This document shows positions 1 to 8,078 of a stretch of DNA of 64,000 nucleotides, piece by piece. Below the pieces are notes generated by a model. The model had not been told where the DNA came from. It saw nothing but the letters and a program-made list of their open reading frames with translations, and did no database searches. The stretch is taken from the NCBI GenBank assembly GCA_019310385.1, contig JAFDEK010000002.1, positions 1 to 64,000 of the forward strand, given 5' to 3'. The DNA is from Deltaproteobacteria bacterium. GTDB lineage: Bacteria > Myxococcota_A > UBA9160 > UBA4427. A program made the position numbers and the translations under genes. The stretch's first letter is position 1. Every line of letters starts with the position of its first letter.

Positions 1-467
1 CCGGCGTTGCCGAACATCTGGGCCGTGGGCGGCGCCTTCTCCATGCCGCACTTGTCGATCATCACCTTGAAGTGCTTGTCGAGGGCGTTGGTGCGGTCCT
101 GGTACTTGATGCCCAGGGAGCCCTTCTCCATCTTCTCGAAGCCCAGCGCCATGGTGCACTCGGCGAGGCCGCCCTCGACGAACTGCTTGGCCATGAAGAG
201 CGCCGTCGAGCCGGTGGAGCAGTTGTTGTTCACGTTGTAGATCGGGATGCCCGAGTGGCCGAGCTCGTAGAAGGCGCGCTCGCCGGTGGTGGAGTCGCCG
301 TAGCAGTAGCCCACGGCCGCCTGCTCGATCTCCTCGAAGGCGATGCCCGCGTCCTTGATGGCGTTGGTGCCGGCCTCGCGCGCCATGTCGGGGTAGTCCC
401 AATCGCGCGAAAAGGGCTTCTCGAACTTCGTCATGCCGACGCCGATCACGTAAACCTTCCTGCTCAT
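1..467 (-). CDS. SCP-X/Ltp2-type thiolase-like protein (3' end beyond window)
   Basis: The 155 visible residues start [18 protein letters not shown] and contain [11 protein letters not shown] around residues 84-94, the thiolase active-site cysteine region in the form found in sterol-carrier-protein-X thiolases and lipid-transfer-protein aldolases. Such enzymes cleave beta-ketoacyl-CoA or beta-hydroxyacyl-CoA side chains in the cytoplasm. The ATG is followed at once by the conserved N-terminal strand, so the start is secure. The C-terminal domain lies outside the window, so thiolase cannot be separated from retro-aldolase. A DUF35/MaoC fusion, the usual partner of Ltp2-like enzymes, lies at 51.1-52.5 kb. 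Substrate is unknown. Confidence 0.85.
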   Translation of the reverse strand, partial: MSRKVYVIGVGMTKFEKPFSRDWDYPDMAREAGTNAIKDAGIAFEEIEQAAVGYCYGDSTTGERAFYELGHSGIPIYNVNNNCSTGSTALFMAKQFVEGGLAECTMALGFEKMEKGSLGIKYQDRTNALDKHFKVMIDKCGMEKAPPTAQMFGNA

Positions 468-799
468 GTCACTCTCCGTTGCTGGCCAGACCATCGGCCT
501 CGGTCGACACCGAGGGAAACCGGTCACGGGCTCGCTGCGGGTCTCGCCTCCGTGCGGATCCCGCGCCCCGTTCGGTCTGGCTTGGGGGTCATCTTTGGTG
601 ACGCGGCAGAGTAGCACGCAACACGCCTTGCAGCCTCCCGGGGGATGAGCGCGCAGGGGCTCCCGGGCGCCCGCGGCCCCAATCGGGCGCGATCCTTGAA
701 ATCGGGGCCGATTGGGAGACACTGGAGCAGGCGGTGGGCCTATCGCGATTGCTGACCCGGAGTCGCGTCAGGCCGTGCCGGAATGAACGGGAGAGAGCC
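468..799. other. Divergent intergenic region between thiolase and HIT genes
   Basis: 332 bases separate the divergent thiolase and HIT genes. No convincing gene is visible; open frames here lack a ribosome site and family features. The region must hold promoters for both genes and contains the inverted repeat listed at 675-716. No clear -35/-10 pair was recognised. Confidence 0.6.
675..716. promoter_or_regulatory. Inverted repeat upstream of the HIT gene, possible operator or hairpin
   Basis: CCCAATCGG at 678-686 is matched by its reverse complement CCGATTGGG at 708-716. GGCCCC at 675-680 also pairs with GGGGCC at 704-709. The arms are exact. The centre is 84 nt before the GTG of the HIT gene. 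Function as operator or mRNA hairpin is inference; no T-tract follows, so it is not a normal terminator. Confidence 0.3.
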
Positions 800-1222
800 G
801 TGGCATCGATATTCACGAAGATCATCAACGGCGAGCTACCTGGGCGCTTTGTCTGGAAGGACTCGAGCTGTGTCGCTTTCATGACCGTCGCGCCCCTCAA
901 GCCAGGCCACGTGCTCGTGGTCCCGCGCGAGGAGGTGGATCACTGGATCGACCTCGAGCCCGATCTCGTCCAGCACCTCGCCTTGGTGGCCCAGACCGTC
1001 AGCAAGGCGATCCAGTCGGGCTTCCAGCCCATGCGCGTGGGCCTCATGGTCGCCGGCATCGAGGTGCCCCACGTCCACCTCCACCTGGTGCCCATCTCCG
1101 CCGTCCACGACCTCGACTTCTCCAACGCGGACAACGACGCCAGCGCGGAGGCCCTCGACGCCGCCGCGGAGACCGTGCGCCGGGAGCTGCGCGCCATGGG
1201 GTGTGCGGAGGTCAGCGACTGA
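800..1222 (+). CDS. HIT-family nucleotide hydrolase/transferase
   Basis: 140 residues with the histidine-triad motif HVHLHLVP near the C-terminus, preceded by a typical HIT core (GHVLVVPREEVDHW). HIT proteins hydrolyse or transfer nucleotides from AMP-linked or dinucleoside substrates; the middle histidine of the triad is the nucleophile. I chose the GTG at 800 because GAGAG lies just before it and ASIFTKIINGELP is the conserved HIT N-terminus; the frame opens at 734 without support. Length matches the small HINT/HIT class. The exact substrate is not predictable. It is a single gene, convergent with the SDR that follows. Confidence 0.9.
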   Translation: MASIFTKIINGELPGRFVWKDSSCVAFMTVAPLKPGHVLVVPREEVDHWIDLEPDLVQHLALVAQTVSKAIQSGFQPMRVGLMVAGIEVPHVHLHLVPISAVHDLDFSNADNDASAEALDAAAETVRRELRAMGCAEVSD

Positions 1223-1256
1223 TCAGCCGCTCGCCCGGCGTTCGGAGGAATGCGGG

Positions 1257-2057
1257 CTAGAGCTTGAAGTGGGAGCGGATCAGCGCGAGGGTCGCCCAGT
1301 CGGGCAGCAGGCGCCGGCCCAGTGGGACCATGACCGACTCCGGCCCGACGCTGTAGCGTACGCGCGGCTGCTTCGCGGAGAGGGCCTTGGCGATGGTCTT
1401 TGCGACGATCTCGGGCCCCGGCGCCTTGGGGAGGGATTCGCGAATCACTTCTTCGCAGCTGCGGATCGCCTCGCCATAGGGAGACGCTTCGTCGTCTCCC
1501 CAGCTCATCGCTTCATTGAAAGGTGTGTTGATGTCGCCGGGCTCCACCAGGGATACGCGGATTCCCAGGCGCCCCACCTCGTTGCGCAGGGCCATGACGG
1601 TGCTCTCCACGGCGGCCTTGCTGGCCGAGTAGTGGGACTGGAAGGGGATCGGTGCCCGGCCCGCCAGGGAGCCCACCAGGACGATGCGGCCGGCGCCGCG
1701 CTCGCGCATGTGGGGAAGCACCGCGCGCAGCACGCGGAGCACGCCGAAGTAGTTGGTGTCGAACTGCTGGCGCGCGGCCTCGATGGAGACTTCCTCGACG
1801 CTGCCGAAGATCCCGAAGCCGGCGTTGCACACCAGGGCGTCGAGCTGCTCCGTGTCGGCGAGCAGCTGCGCGACGGCCTGCGCGACCGAGCTCTCGTCGC
1901 ACACGTCCATGGCGAGCCAGTGCACGCCCGCCGCGTCGGGGGATGGGCTTCGCTGGCTGCGACTGGTGCCGTAGACGCGAAAGCCCTCCTGGGCGAGGTG
2001 CTCGGCCGTGGCCGCGCCGATCCCCGACGAGGCCCCGGTGATGAGGACGGTCTGCAT
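1257..2057 (-). CDS. Short-chain dehydrogenase/reductase (SDR)
   Basis: 266 residues. The N-terminal TGASSGIG cofactor loop (about residues 7-14), the NAG motif and the YSASK catalytic Tyr/Lys pair identify a classical SDR, an NAD(P)-dependent oxidoreductase. CNAGFGIFG and the long C-terminal arm resemble the group of SDRs acting on retinol-, steroid- or acyl-like hydrophobic alcohols, but the substrate cannot be assigned. It lies upstream of the SelW-like gene on the opposite side of a second SDR, and all three run leftward, probably as one transcription unit. Confidence 0.9.
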   Translation of the reverse strand: MQTVLITGASSGIGAATAEHLAQEGFRVYGTSRSQRSPSPDAAGVHWLAMDVCDESSVAQAVAQLLADTEQLDALVCNAGFGIFGSVEEVSIEAARQQFDTNYFGVLRVLRAVLPHMRERGAGRIVLVGSLAGRAPIPFQSHYSASKAAVESTVMALRNEVGRLGIRVSLVEPGDINTPFNEAMSWGDDEASPYGEAIRSCEEVIRESLPKAPGPEIVAKTIAKALSAKQPRVRYSVGPESVMVPLGRRLLPDWATLALIRSHFKL

Positions 2058-2103
2058 GCTGTGGACTCCTGTGTCACCGGCCAGGGGCGCGGCGCCTGCC
2101 GTC

Positions 2104-2391
2104 TCAGTTCCCGCCGCGCTCGCTGTGTCCCAGCTCCTTCGCGGGTGCGACCACGTCGCGCAGCGCCTGCTTGAGCTCCTTTATCTCGGGAAAGCGGCCG
2201 ACCTCGGCGCGGGAGAAGATCGTCCTGCCGTCGACACGCACCTCGAAGATCCCTCCAGAGCCCGGTACCAGCGCGACCTCCCCGAGCTCCTCGGCAAAGC
2301 TCGTGAGTAGCTCCTGGCTGGTCCAGGTTGCACGCAGGAGAAAGCGGCAGGGAGCGCAGTACTCGATCTCGACGCGCGGCTTGCGACTCAT
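2104..2391 (-). CDS. SelW/SelT/SelH (Rdx) family thioredoxin-fold protein
   Basis: 95 residues starting MSRKPRVEIEYCAPCRF. A CxxC pair (CAPC, residues 12-15) at the end of the first strand, followed by GSGGIFEVRVDG and FPEIKELKQALRD, is the pattern of the Rdx family. Eukaryotic SelW has selenocysteine at the second position; here it is an ordinary cysteine codon. Bacterial members are thought to be thiol-redox proteins, with unknown partners. It lies between two SDR genes in the same orientation, so it may serve the same pathway, but this is only context. Confidence 0.8.
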   Translation of the reverse strand: MSRKPRVEIEYCAPCRFLLRATWTSQELLTSFAEELGEVALVPGSGGIFEVRVDGRTIFSRAEVGRFPEIKELKQALRDVVAPAKELGHSERGGN

Positions 2392-2414
2392 GTTCTCCTC
2401 GACGCGTGGACGGC

Positions 2415-3185
2415 CTAGCGCCCGATCACGAAGCCGCTCTCCACCGGGAGCACCGTGCCCGTCACCAGGTCCGAGCCGGTGACGAGGCTCGTGATGGCGG
2501 TCGCGACCTCGTCGGGGGTGCAGGTGCGACCCAGGGGCGTCAGGGCCTGGAAGCCTCGCCTCAGTGCTTCGTAGCGCTCGTCGCCCAGGCCCTCGCGCAG
2601 CCAGGGGCCCTCGATGAAGCCCGGCGCCACGCCGTTGACGCGAATGTTGCTCGGGCCGAGGGCCCGGGCGAGGGTGACGGTGAGATTATTGAGCGCGCCC
2701 TTGGAGGCGCAGTAGGGGATCGAGCTGCCGCGTCCGACCAGGCCCGCGATGCTCGAGGTCATCACGATCTCGCCCCCGCCCGCCGCCTCGAGGGCCGGGC
2801 GAGCCGCGCGCGAGCAGTAGAAGGGCCCCTTGAGGTTCACCGCGAAGATCCGGTCCCAGTCCGGATCCTCCACGGCCTCGAGGTCGCCGTGGTCGACGAA
2901 GACGGTGGTGCCGGCGTTGTTGATCAGGATGTCGAGGCGGCCGAATTCCTTTGCCGCCGTGTCCACCATGGCGCGGCAGGCGGCGTCGTCGGAGACATCG
3001 GCCCGGTGGGCCACGGCCTTCACGCCCTCGGCGCGACAGCTCTCGGCGACTTCTTCGGCGGGCGGCTGGGAGCGGCTGTAGTTGACGAGCACCGCGCAGC
3101 CGAGCTGCGCGAGGCGGCGCGCGGTGGCGGCACCGACGCCCGAGCTGCCGCCGGTCACGATGGCGGCCTTACCTGCGACGTCCAC
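2415..3185 (-). CDS. SDR-family oxidoreductase, 3-oxoacyl-ACP-reductase-like
   Basis: 256 residues. TGGSSGVG cofactor loop at residues 12-19, INNAG, and catalytic S...YCASK. The ending VLPVESGFVIGR is typical of FabG-like SDRs. It probably reduces or oxidises a keto/hydroxy group with NAD(P)H; neighbouring thiolase and SDR genes suggest acyl-CoA or steroid-type substrates, but this is not proven. The start at MDVAGKAAIVTGG is the only one compatible with the Rossmann fold. Confidence 0.9.
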   Translation of the reverse strand: MDVAGKAAIVTGGSSGVGAATARRLAQLGCAVLVNYSRSQPPAEEVAESCRAEGVKAVAHRADVSDDAACRAMVDTAAKEFGRLDILINNAGTTVFVDHGDLEAVEDPDWDRIFAVNLKGPFYCSRAARPALEAAGGGEIVMTSSIAGLVGRGSSIPYCASKGALNNLTVTLARALGPSNIRVNGVAPGFIEGPWLREGLGDERYEALRRGFQALTPLGRTCTPDEVATAITSLVTGSDLVTGTVLPVESGFVIGR

Positions 3186-3304
3186 GGCGCTCTCCCTACC
3201 GCTGGGCCACGCTGCCGATGCGCGGGACAGTTGGCGAGCTTATCACAGGCCCCGTGGGCCTCGGACCCGGGCGCAGGGCAACGTCGTCGGTGACGGTGCG
3301 GCGC

Positions 3305-4276
3305 TCAGCGCCGCAGGAGCACGCGCCAGATCACCGGCCAGCCGAAGATCAGGGGATGACGCCGCTGGCGTTCGCTCACTTCGACCGCCTCCCCCGTGTG
3401 GCGTTCGAACTTCCAGAGCGCGTAGGGGACCCAGTCGCCGAAGGTGAAGGCCGTCTTCAGCAGGCGCAGCACGGCGAGACCGCGGGCCACCGGGCGAGAG
3501 AAGCGCCAGCGCCAGCGGGTCCAGAGCCGTCGGGAGGGGCGCAGCTCCACCTCGAAGGCGCTGCCGCGGGCGACCACCGACTCGAACCATCCCTCTTCGT
3601 CGAGCAGCACCAGGGCGCTGGCTCCGGCGGCATCGTAACGTTCGCTGCGCGCCTGGTAGATGCTGCGGATGGTGTCGCTGCTCTCGGGCCGCTTCTCGGC
3701 GCCGTAGGTGCGGCGGAAGGCCTCCTGCCAGAGCGCTGCGATGGAGAACTTCTGGATCGCGCCCCGTGCCGGGAGGAAGACGCCCAGGCGCTGGATCAAG
3801 GTCTTCACCGCCTGGGCCGCACAGGCAATCACGCGCTGTCGGCTCTCTTCGTCGCGGACGTAGACGAGGATGGAGGGCTGGGCGAAGCGCGCCCAGATGT
3901 AGGGGTGGACGCAGTCCGGTCCGACGCCGTGCTCGAAGTCCTCCAGGGAGATCACGGCGTACTTGGTGCGCAGGGTGCCGAGCTGGGTCTCCGCCTCGAG
4001 GTAGAAGACGTTGGGGGGCAGCAGGCCGTTGGCCCAGGCGATCGGCCGCGAGCTGTAGAAGGCCTGGTAGTCGTCGACCAGCAGGTAGAAGTCGAGCACG
4101 CCCTCGTGGGTGCTCTTGCGCAGACAGGAGCCGTAGAAGAGCACTCCCGCGATGGTCTCATTGCGGTCGTGGCGCTCGAGGATGGCATTGGTGAGCGCGC
4201 GCGCGGCAGGCGGCGCGGCGACGCCGAGCTCGTCCGCCACCTGGTGAGCGAGGGGTGATGCGAGAGCGGTCGACAC
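3305..4276 (-). CDS. Tam41-like cytidylyltransferase, candidate CDP-diacylglycerol synthase
   Basis: 323 residues. The pattern follows mitochondrial Tam41/TAMM41: a nucleotidyltransferase core LFYGSCLRK (residues 46-54, YGS loop), LDFYLLV (61-67, acidic metal ligand), TKYAVISLEDF (104-114) and an arm with PYIWARFAQPSILVYV (125-140). Tam41 condenses CTP and phosphatidic acid to CDP-diacylglycerol and is unrelated to integral membrane CdsA. No long membrane segment is visible except a hydrophobic C-terminal end with many Arg/Trp, which could touch the membrane. It sits 4 nt after a lipid kinase gene that could supply phosphatidic acid and two genes from a CDP-alcohol phosphatidyltransferase that would use the product. 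The family call rests on motif memory, not a search. Confidence 0.7.
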   Translation of the reverse strand: MSTALASPLAHQVADELGVAAPPAARALTNAILERHDRNETIAGVLFYGSCLRKSTHEGVLDFYLLVDDYQAFYSSRPIAWANGLLPPNVFYLEAETQLGTLRTKYAVISLEDFEHGVGPDCVHPYIWARFAQPSILVYVRDEESRQRVIACAAQAVKTLIQRLGVFLPARGAIQKFSIAALWQEAFRRTYGAEKRPESSDTIRSIYQARSERYDAAGASALVLLDEEGWFESVVARGSAFEVELRPSRRLWTRWRWRFSRPVARGLAVLRLLKTAFTFGDWVPYALWKFERHTGEAVEVSERQRRHPLIFGWPVIWRVLLRR

Positions 4277-4280
4277 GGTT

Positions 4281-5249
4281 TCAGGTGCGGACGAAGCGCA
4301 CCGTCCGGTCTGCCGTCAGCTCGACCACCCGGCCCGGCTCCGGATCGAAGAGCTCGCCGTCGACGGTGAAGCCGCAGTCCAGACGCATCTGGACCCGATC
4401 GAGGTTGCGACTCGTGTAGCCGTTGTCGTCGGTCACGAAGTCGAGAGGCCGGCCCCGCAGGATCCCCGGGAAGGAGCGCGCCAGCCGGTTGGAGTTGGAC
4501 GCGATGGAGGTGAAGTGCACGCCGCCGGGACCCACGCCCCAGAAGGGACGCATGCGGGCAAAGAGGCGCGAGAGCGTGCTCGCGATCGTGAGATAGAACT
4601 CGCTGTCGGCCATGGGCTCGCCGTCCAGCAGCACCTGCACCTTGTCGGGCAGCAGGATGCCGTCGTTCTCCCCCATGGCGAGGCGGCCGAGCAGGCCTCC
4701 CGTCACCATGGTGGCGCCCACCACCCCCTGGGCGTGGCGCGCCGCGCCCTCGGTGAACATGCGATGGTTGAGCTCGATGGCCCGGTGGATCAAGCCCAGA
4801 CCGAAGAACATCCCGTACTCGACGTTGCGCTGGAGCCCGTGCTGGACTCGCAGCACCCGCCGGCTGACGACGCGCTTGCTCACGTCCCCGGCGTGGACGT
4901 CGGCGAGCAGCTCGCCGAGCCCCTTCACGGGGTCGCGCCGGCAGCCGATGTCGAGGGCGTTCATATTGGTCCGACCGCCGCGCAGGGGCGCGATCATGGG
5001 AACGCGTTCGCCGAAGACACCGTTGTGGAGGATCTCGGTGAGGGCGGTCTGCAGGGTTCCGTCGCCGCCGTTGACCACCAGGATGTCGACCTCCTGGCGG
5101 GCCAGCTCCGAGAGGGCCTCGGGGACCACGTGTGCGGATCCGGTCTCGACGTGGAGCACGTCGGGGTGCCGCCGCAAGAATCCGAGTAGGCGGTTGACCT
5201 GGGCGTCGTTCTTCCCTGCACGGAGGTTGTTCAGAAGTCCGATTCGCAC
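4281..5249 (-). CDS. Diacylglycerol-kinase-catalytic-domain lipid kinase (YegS/DgkB/LCB5-like)
   Basis: 322 residues. VVNGGDGTLQTAL (residues 58-70) is the nucleotide-binding GGDGT motif of the DAGK/sphingosine kinase superfamily, with a later APLRGGRTNMNA substrate loop and a C-terminal beta-sandwich ending in ELTADRTVRFVRT. Such enzymes phosphorylate diacylglycerol or a related lipid at the membrane face. The next gene downstream (4 nt) is a Tam41-like cytidylyltransferase, so a phosphatidate-like product feeding into CDP-lipid is plausible. The loop is GGRTNM where many relatives have GTGNDFA, so the lipid may not be plain DAG. Confidence 0.8.
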   Translation of the reverse strand: MRIGLLNNLRAGKNDAQVNRLLGFLRRHPDVLHVETGSAHVVPEALSELARQEVDILVVNGGDGTLQTALTEILHNGVFGERVPMIAPLRGGRTNMNALDIGCRRDPVKGLGELLADVHAGDVSKRVVSRRVLRVQHGLQRNVEYGMFFGLGLIHRAIELNHRMFTEGAARHAQGVVGATMVTGGLLGRLAMGENDGILLPDKVQVLLDGEPMADSEFYLTIASTLSRLFARMRPFWGVGPGGVHFTSIASNSNRLARSFPGILRGRPLDFVTDDNGYTSRNLDRVQMRLDCGFTVDGELFDPEPGRVVELTADRTVRFVRT

Positions 5250-5446
5250 TGGCGTTCTCCGAGGGGGGGGACCTGGGTGGGGGGCTACTCGTGATCTCGT
5301 TCGTCGTCCGAAGGACTGATGGATCTACTCGTAGTGTTCGTTCAAGATCTCGACGCGCCTTCTGCGCCGCCTGGGAGTGTCTTCCCTACCTCGTAATCTC
5401 GACTGCCCTTGGCTCGGGCTCGATGCTTGCTCGGTATTTCGGATAC

Positions 5447-6709
5447 TCACCGGCGTGTCAGAGCGTTCGTGAAGTTGATTGCCGCCACGCCACGGTTCTG
5501 GAATTGGAGGGGGAGTGGTCCAGAACCGGGCTTTAGCGTAACTGTAATTTTCGCCATGGACCACACCCTGCGGGGGCTCGACTTTCTCCCTGCGAGGAAG
5601 CGAAGGGGCTGGGGGAGATCGCTCAGGGGGTCGCGCTCCACGAGGGCCTCGGTGAGCGTCGCCTTCCCCATGACCGCGTCTCCGCGCAGTCCCAGATGGC
5701 CCGGAATCCAGTAGTCCTCGTGTCTACGCTTCCTACCATTCTTTCCTGGGGGGAAGAGATCTCCGCCCAAGTCGATGTCGAAGCGGGTTTCAGAAATCAA
5801 CCGGTCGTCTTGCCCGGGGCCTCGCGTCTCGTCCAGCGCGCGAAGCCAACGCGAGCGCTTTCCGGAAGGAGCTGTGAAATCAACCACATAGAGCGCTGTA
5901 CCGGTCTCTCGTGGCGACTGCTGTGACGACTGCCGCAAGGAGCGTTGCGAAAACAACTCGATTCGGCGCTGCACTAGCTTGGTCTCGGAGTTGCGCACCA
6001 CCGTGTGTACGGCGGCAGTTCGTCCCTGCAGCTTGAGCCCGTTGGACATGCCCTCGAGCCAGATGGTTCCCTCGGTGGGCGAGGCCAACGCCAGGAGATC
6101 CAGACCATACCCCTCGGGGGCAACTCCCGCCGGAATCACCATCCCGGCGCGTGGCGCGAAGGAGATATCGATCTTGACATAGCTCTTGGTGACTTCGAGG
6201 CGGTAGCGCGGTCCGTGGAGATCGAGGTGGGACTTACCGATGTCCAGCCGCAGGCGATCGCGCGAGAGTGTCCAACGGGATTTCTGACGCCCGTTGCGGA
6301 AATGCGTGCTCTCCCCCTCGGGATCGATCAGCTCCCCTGTGGCGAAGCCCAGCTGGTCCCCAGGGCCCTCGTTGGTGATGGCGAAGCGGACGAAGAGGTG
6401 GTGTCCCGAGTCGAACTCGCTGGTGAGGTCCCAGTATTCGACCGCCGATCCGCCCTTGGGCAGGCGGGCTGCCGGGTCCGGCGCCTCGACTCGGGGAGGC
6501 GTCTCGTTCGGATGCGGGTCCGCGGGCGCGCCGACCACTGCGGCGGCCGGGCGAGTCGCCAGCTCGGCGGCGTAGTCGGCGTCGGGGATTCCGTCGGCGT
6601 GGCCGGCGTGGGCTCCCCAGACGAGGGCCAGTGCGAGTAGGAGAAGCGGTCGGCCGTGGCTCCTGCAGTGTTTGCGGGCAGCGCGCGGCGCGGATCCGCC
6701 GAAGCTCAC
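5447..6709 (-). CDS. Secreted lipocalin-like protein, possibly CrtC/AttH-related
   Basis: 420 residues from a GTG at 6709 that overlaps the stop of the upstream phosphatidyltransferase (GTGA). The frame stays open back to 7363, but that part is a shadow of the upstream gene. A signal peptide (RPLLLLALALVWGAHAGHAD) begins about 20 residues in. The body has paired beta-strand patterns such as HHLFVRFAITN, FRNGRQKSRWTL and ISFAPRAGMVIP, resembling the double-lipocalin fold of hydroxyneurosporene synthase/AttH proteins that bind lipids or isoprenoids. That family call is tentative. Coupling to a lipid-synthesis enzyme suggests handling of a lipid in the periplasm. An alternative is a carbohydrate-binding beta-sandwich. 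Confidence 0.65.
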   Translation of the reverse strand: MSFGGSAPRAARKHCRSHGRPLLLLALALVWGAHAGHADGIPDADYAAELATRPAAAVVGAPADPHPNETPPRVEAPDPAARLPKGGSAVEYWDLTSEFDSGHHLFVRFAITNEGPGDQLGFATGELIDPEGESTHFRNGRQKSRWTLSRDRLRLDIGKSHLDLHGPRYRLEVTKSYVKIDISFAPRAGMVIPAGVAPEGYGLDLLALASPTEGTIWLEGMSNGLKLQGRTAAVHTVVRNSETKLVQRRIELFSQRSLRQSSQQSPRETGTALYVVDFTAPSGKRSRWLRALDETRGPGQDDRLISETRFDIDLGGDLFPPGKNGRKRRHEDYWIPGHLGLRGDAVMGKATLTEALVERDPLSDLPQPLRFLAGRKSSPRRVWSMAKITVTLKPGSGPLPLQFQNRGVAAINFTNALTRR

Positions 6710-7932
6710 GCTTCGCTGCTCCCCGTCTCTACCGCCTGCTCTTCGTGCCACGGCCGAATGGGATTGCCCCGGCGCCGCTCGGCGAAGGCCTGGGCGATGC
6801 GCACCATGGGGACCACGTTGCAGATCACGGTCCAGACCGCGACCGCGATGTAGCCGGCATCGGGGCGCCCGAGGGCGACTCCCATGCTGAGCAGGACCAG
6901 GTTGGGATTGCGGCGCGCGATGATGGTGCGGAAGAAGCCGTCGAAGGGGCGCCAGGTGAAGATCTCGTGCTTGAAGGCGGCGAGGAAGATCCCTTCGAGC
7001 AGGCGTCCCAGCACGTAGCCGCCGACGATGATCCACATGGCGAGCTCGTAGCCCTGCATGCCTGGGGCGAGCCCGTAGGCCCACGCGGCCCACCAGATCG
7101 GCGGGTGCACGAGGTCGAGGCCGTGGTCCAGGGCGCCGCCGATCTTGCTGGAGGTCAGCGTGCAGCGGGCGAGCTTGCCGTCGACGGTGTCGAGGAAGGT
7201 CATGAGCCACGCCGCCGCCAGGCCGATCCCGAACCATCCCTCGGCGAAGAACCACGTGGCCAGCGCGGTGAGGACGTAGCTCAGGGCGGTGACGCTGTTC
7301 GGCTTGACGCCGCGCGCTGCGAGGCGCCGGGTCACCGCCCGCGCGGGCAGGGGCCAGGCCCACTTGGTGACGAAGTCGGTGATGCCCTTGTAGGAGGCGG
7401 CGAAGATGCGGTTCTCGCTCTCACGGATGTCTTCGTGGCGCGCGCGGTAGATGAAAGGTGGGTCGTGTTTGCGCAGGGCGGCGTTGTAGGCGGGCGCGAG
7501 GCCGAGCCGATCGACGATGCGCAGGTCCCGCCCGCTGGCCTCGATCACCGGGCTTCGCTCGCCTCGCAGAATCGCGACCGCGTTGCCGAGCTCTTCGGCC
7601 GGTATGTGGGCAGCAAGGGCGACTGCCGTCTCGTCGCCGGGCGCGCGATCGATCAGCAACGAGCCCGGCTGCTGCAGCAGGCCGGCGATCAGCCGCTCGT
7701 CGTAGAAGTGATCACCGCGTACGACGACCCAGGCCTCCTGGGATTCGGCCCGAATCTGCTCGCCCGAGCCGATGCACTCGACTCGCGCTGCGCCAGCGCG
7801 GGTCAAGCCCCGCCGCAATCGTTCCTCGGCGCTAAGTCCCCAGACCAGCGCCGGCTCTACTCCCTCCCCGTCGTCGCGCAGGACGAGGGCGGAGGGTGCA
7901 CGCGAGGGTCCGTTGGAACTCGAGCTCGCCAT
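6706..7932 (-). CDS. CDP-alcohol phosphatidyltransferase with N-terminal nucleotidyltransferase-like domain
   Basis: 408 residues. The full CDP-OH signature D-x2-DG-x2-AR-x8-G-x3-D-x3-D is present at residues 248-273 (D248, D251, G252, A255, R256, G265, D269, D273), followed by several membrane helices. It should transfer a phosphoalcohol from a CDP-linked donor to an acceptor alcohol. Residues 1-180 look like a nucleotidyltransferase fold (VVVRGDHFYDERLI at about 69-82) lacking the G-x-G-x-R loop, reminiscent of the fused IPCT-DIPPS enzymes of inositol-phosphate lipid and solute synthesis. It is the first gene of the leftward lipid operon. Head group is unknown; inositol is one possibility. 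Confidence 0.85.
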   Translation of the reverse strand: MASSSSNGPSRAPSALVLRDDGEGVEPALVWGLSAEERLRRGLTRAGAARVECIGSGEQIRAESQEAWVVVRGDHFYDERLIAGLLQQPGSLLIDRAPGDETAVALAAHIPAEELGNAVAILRGERSPVIEASGRDLRIVDRLGLAPAYNAALRKHDPPFIYRARHEDIRESENRIFAASYKGITDFVTKWAWPLPARAVTRRLAARGVKPNSVTALSYVLTALATWFFAEGWFGIGLAAAWLMTFLDTVDGKLARCTLTSSKIGGALDHGLDLVHPPIWWAAWAYGLAPGMQGYELAMWIIVGGYVLGRLLEGIFLAAFKHEIFTWRPFDGFFRTIIARRNPNLVLLSMGVALGRPDAGYIAVAVWTVICNVVPMVRIAQAFAERRRGNPIRPWHEEQAVETGSSEA

Positions 7933-8078
7933 GCGTCTACCTCTGAGCAGGGATCCTTCGGCGCGCTGAGGCTATCACAGCGCCTTGTCGTGAGATAGCC
8001 TCGTGCCGGAATGCCGCGAGAATCCCCCGCTCCCAGAGCGGGGTCTGCATGAGCGGTATGCACTAGCGAAGGACGAAC

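Noticed and set aside
6710-7363. Possible N-terminal extension or frameshifted fusion of the lipocalin-like protein
   Set aside because: The extension is an Arg/Pro-rich shadow of the CDP-alcohol transferase gene, whose own frame has perfect motifs; GTG with a signal peptide gives a natural start.
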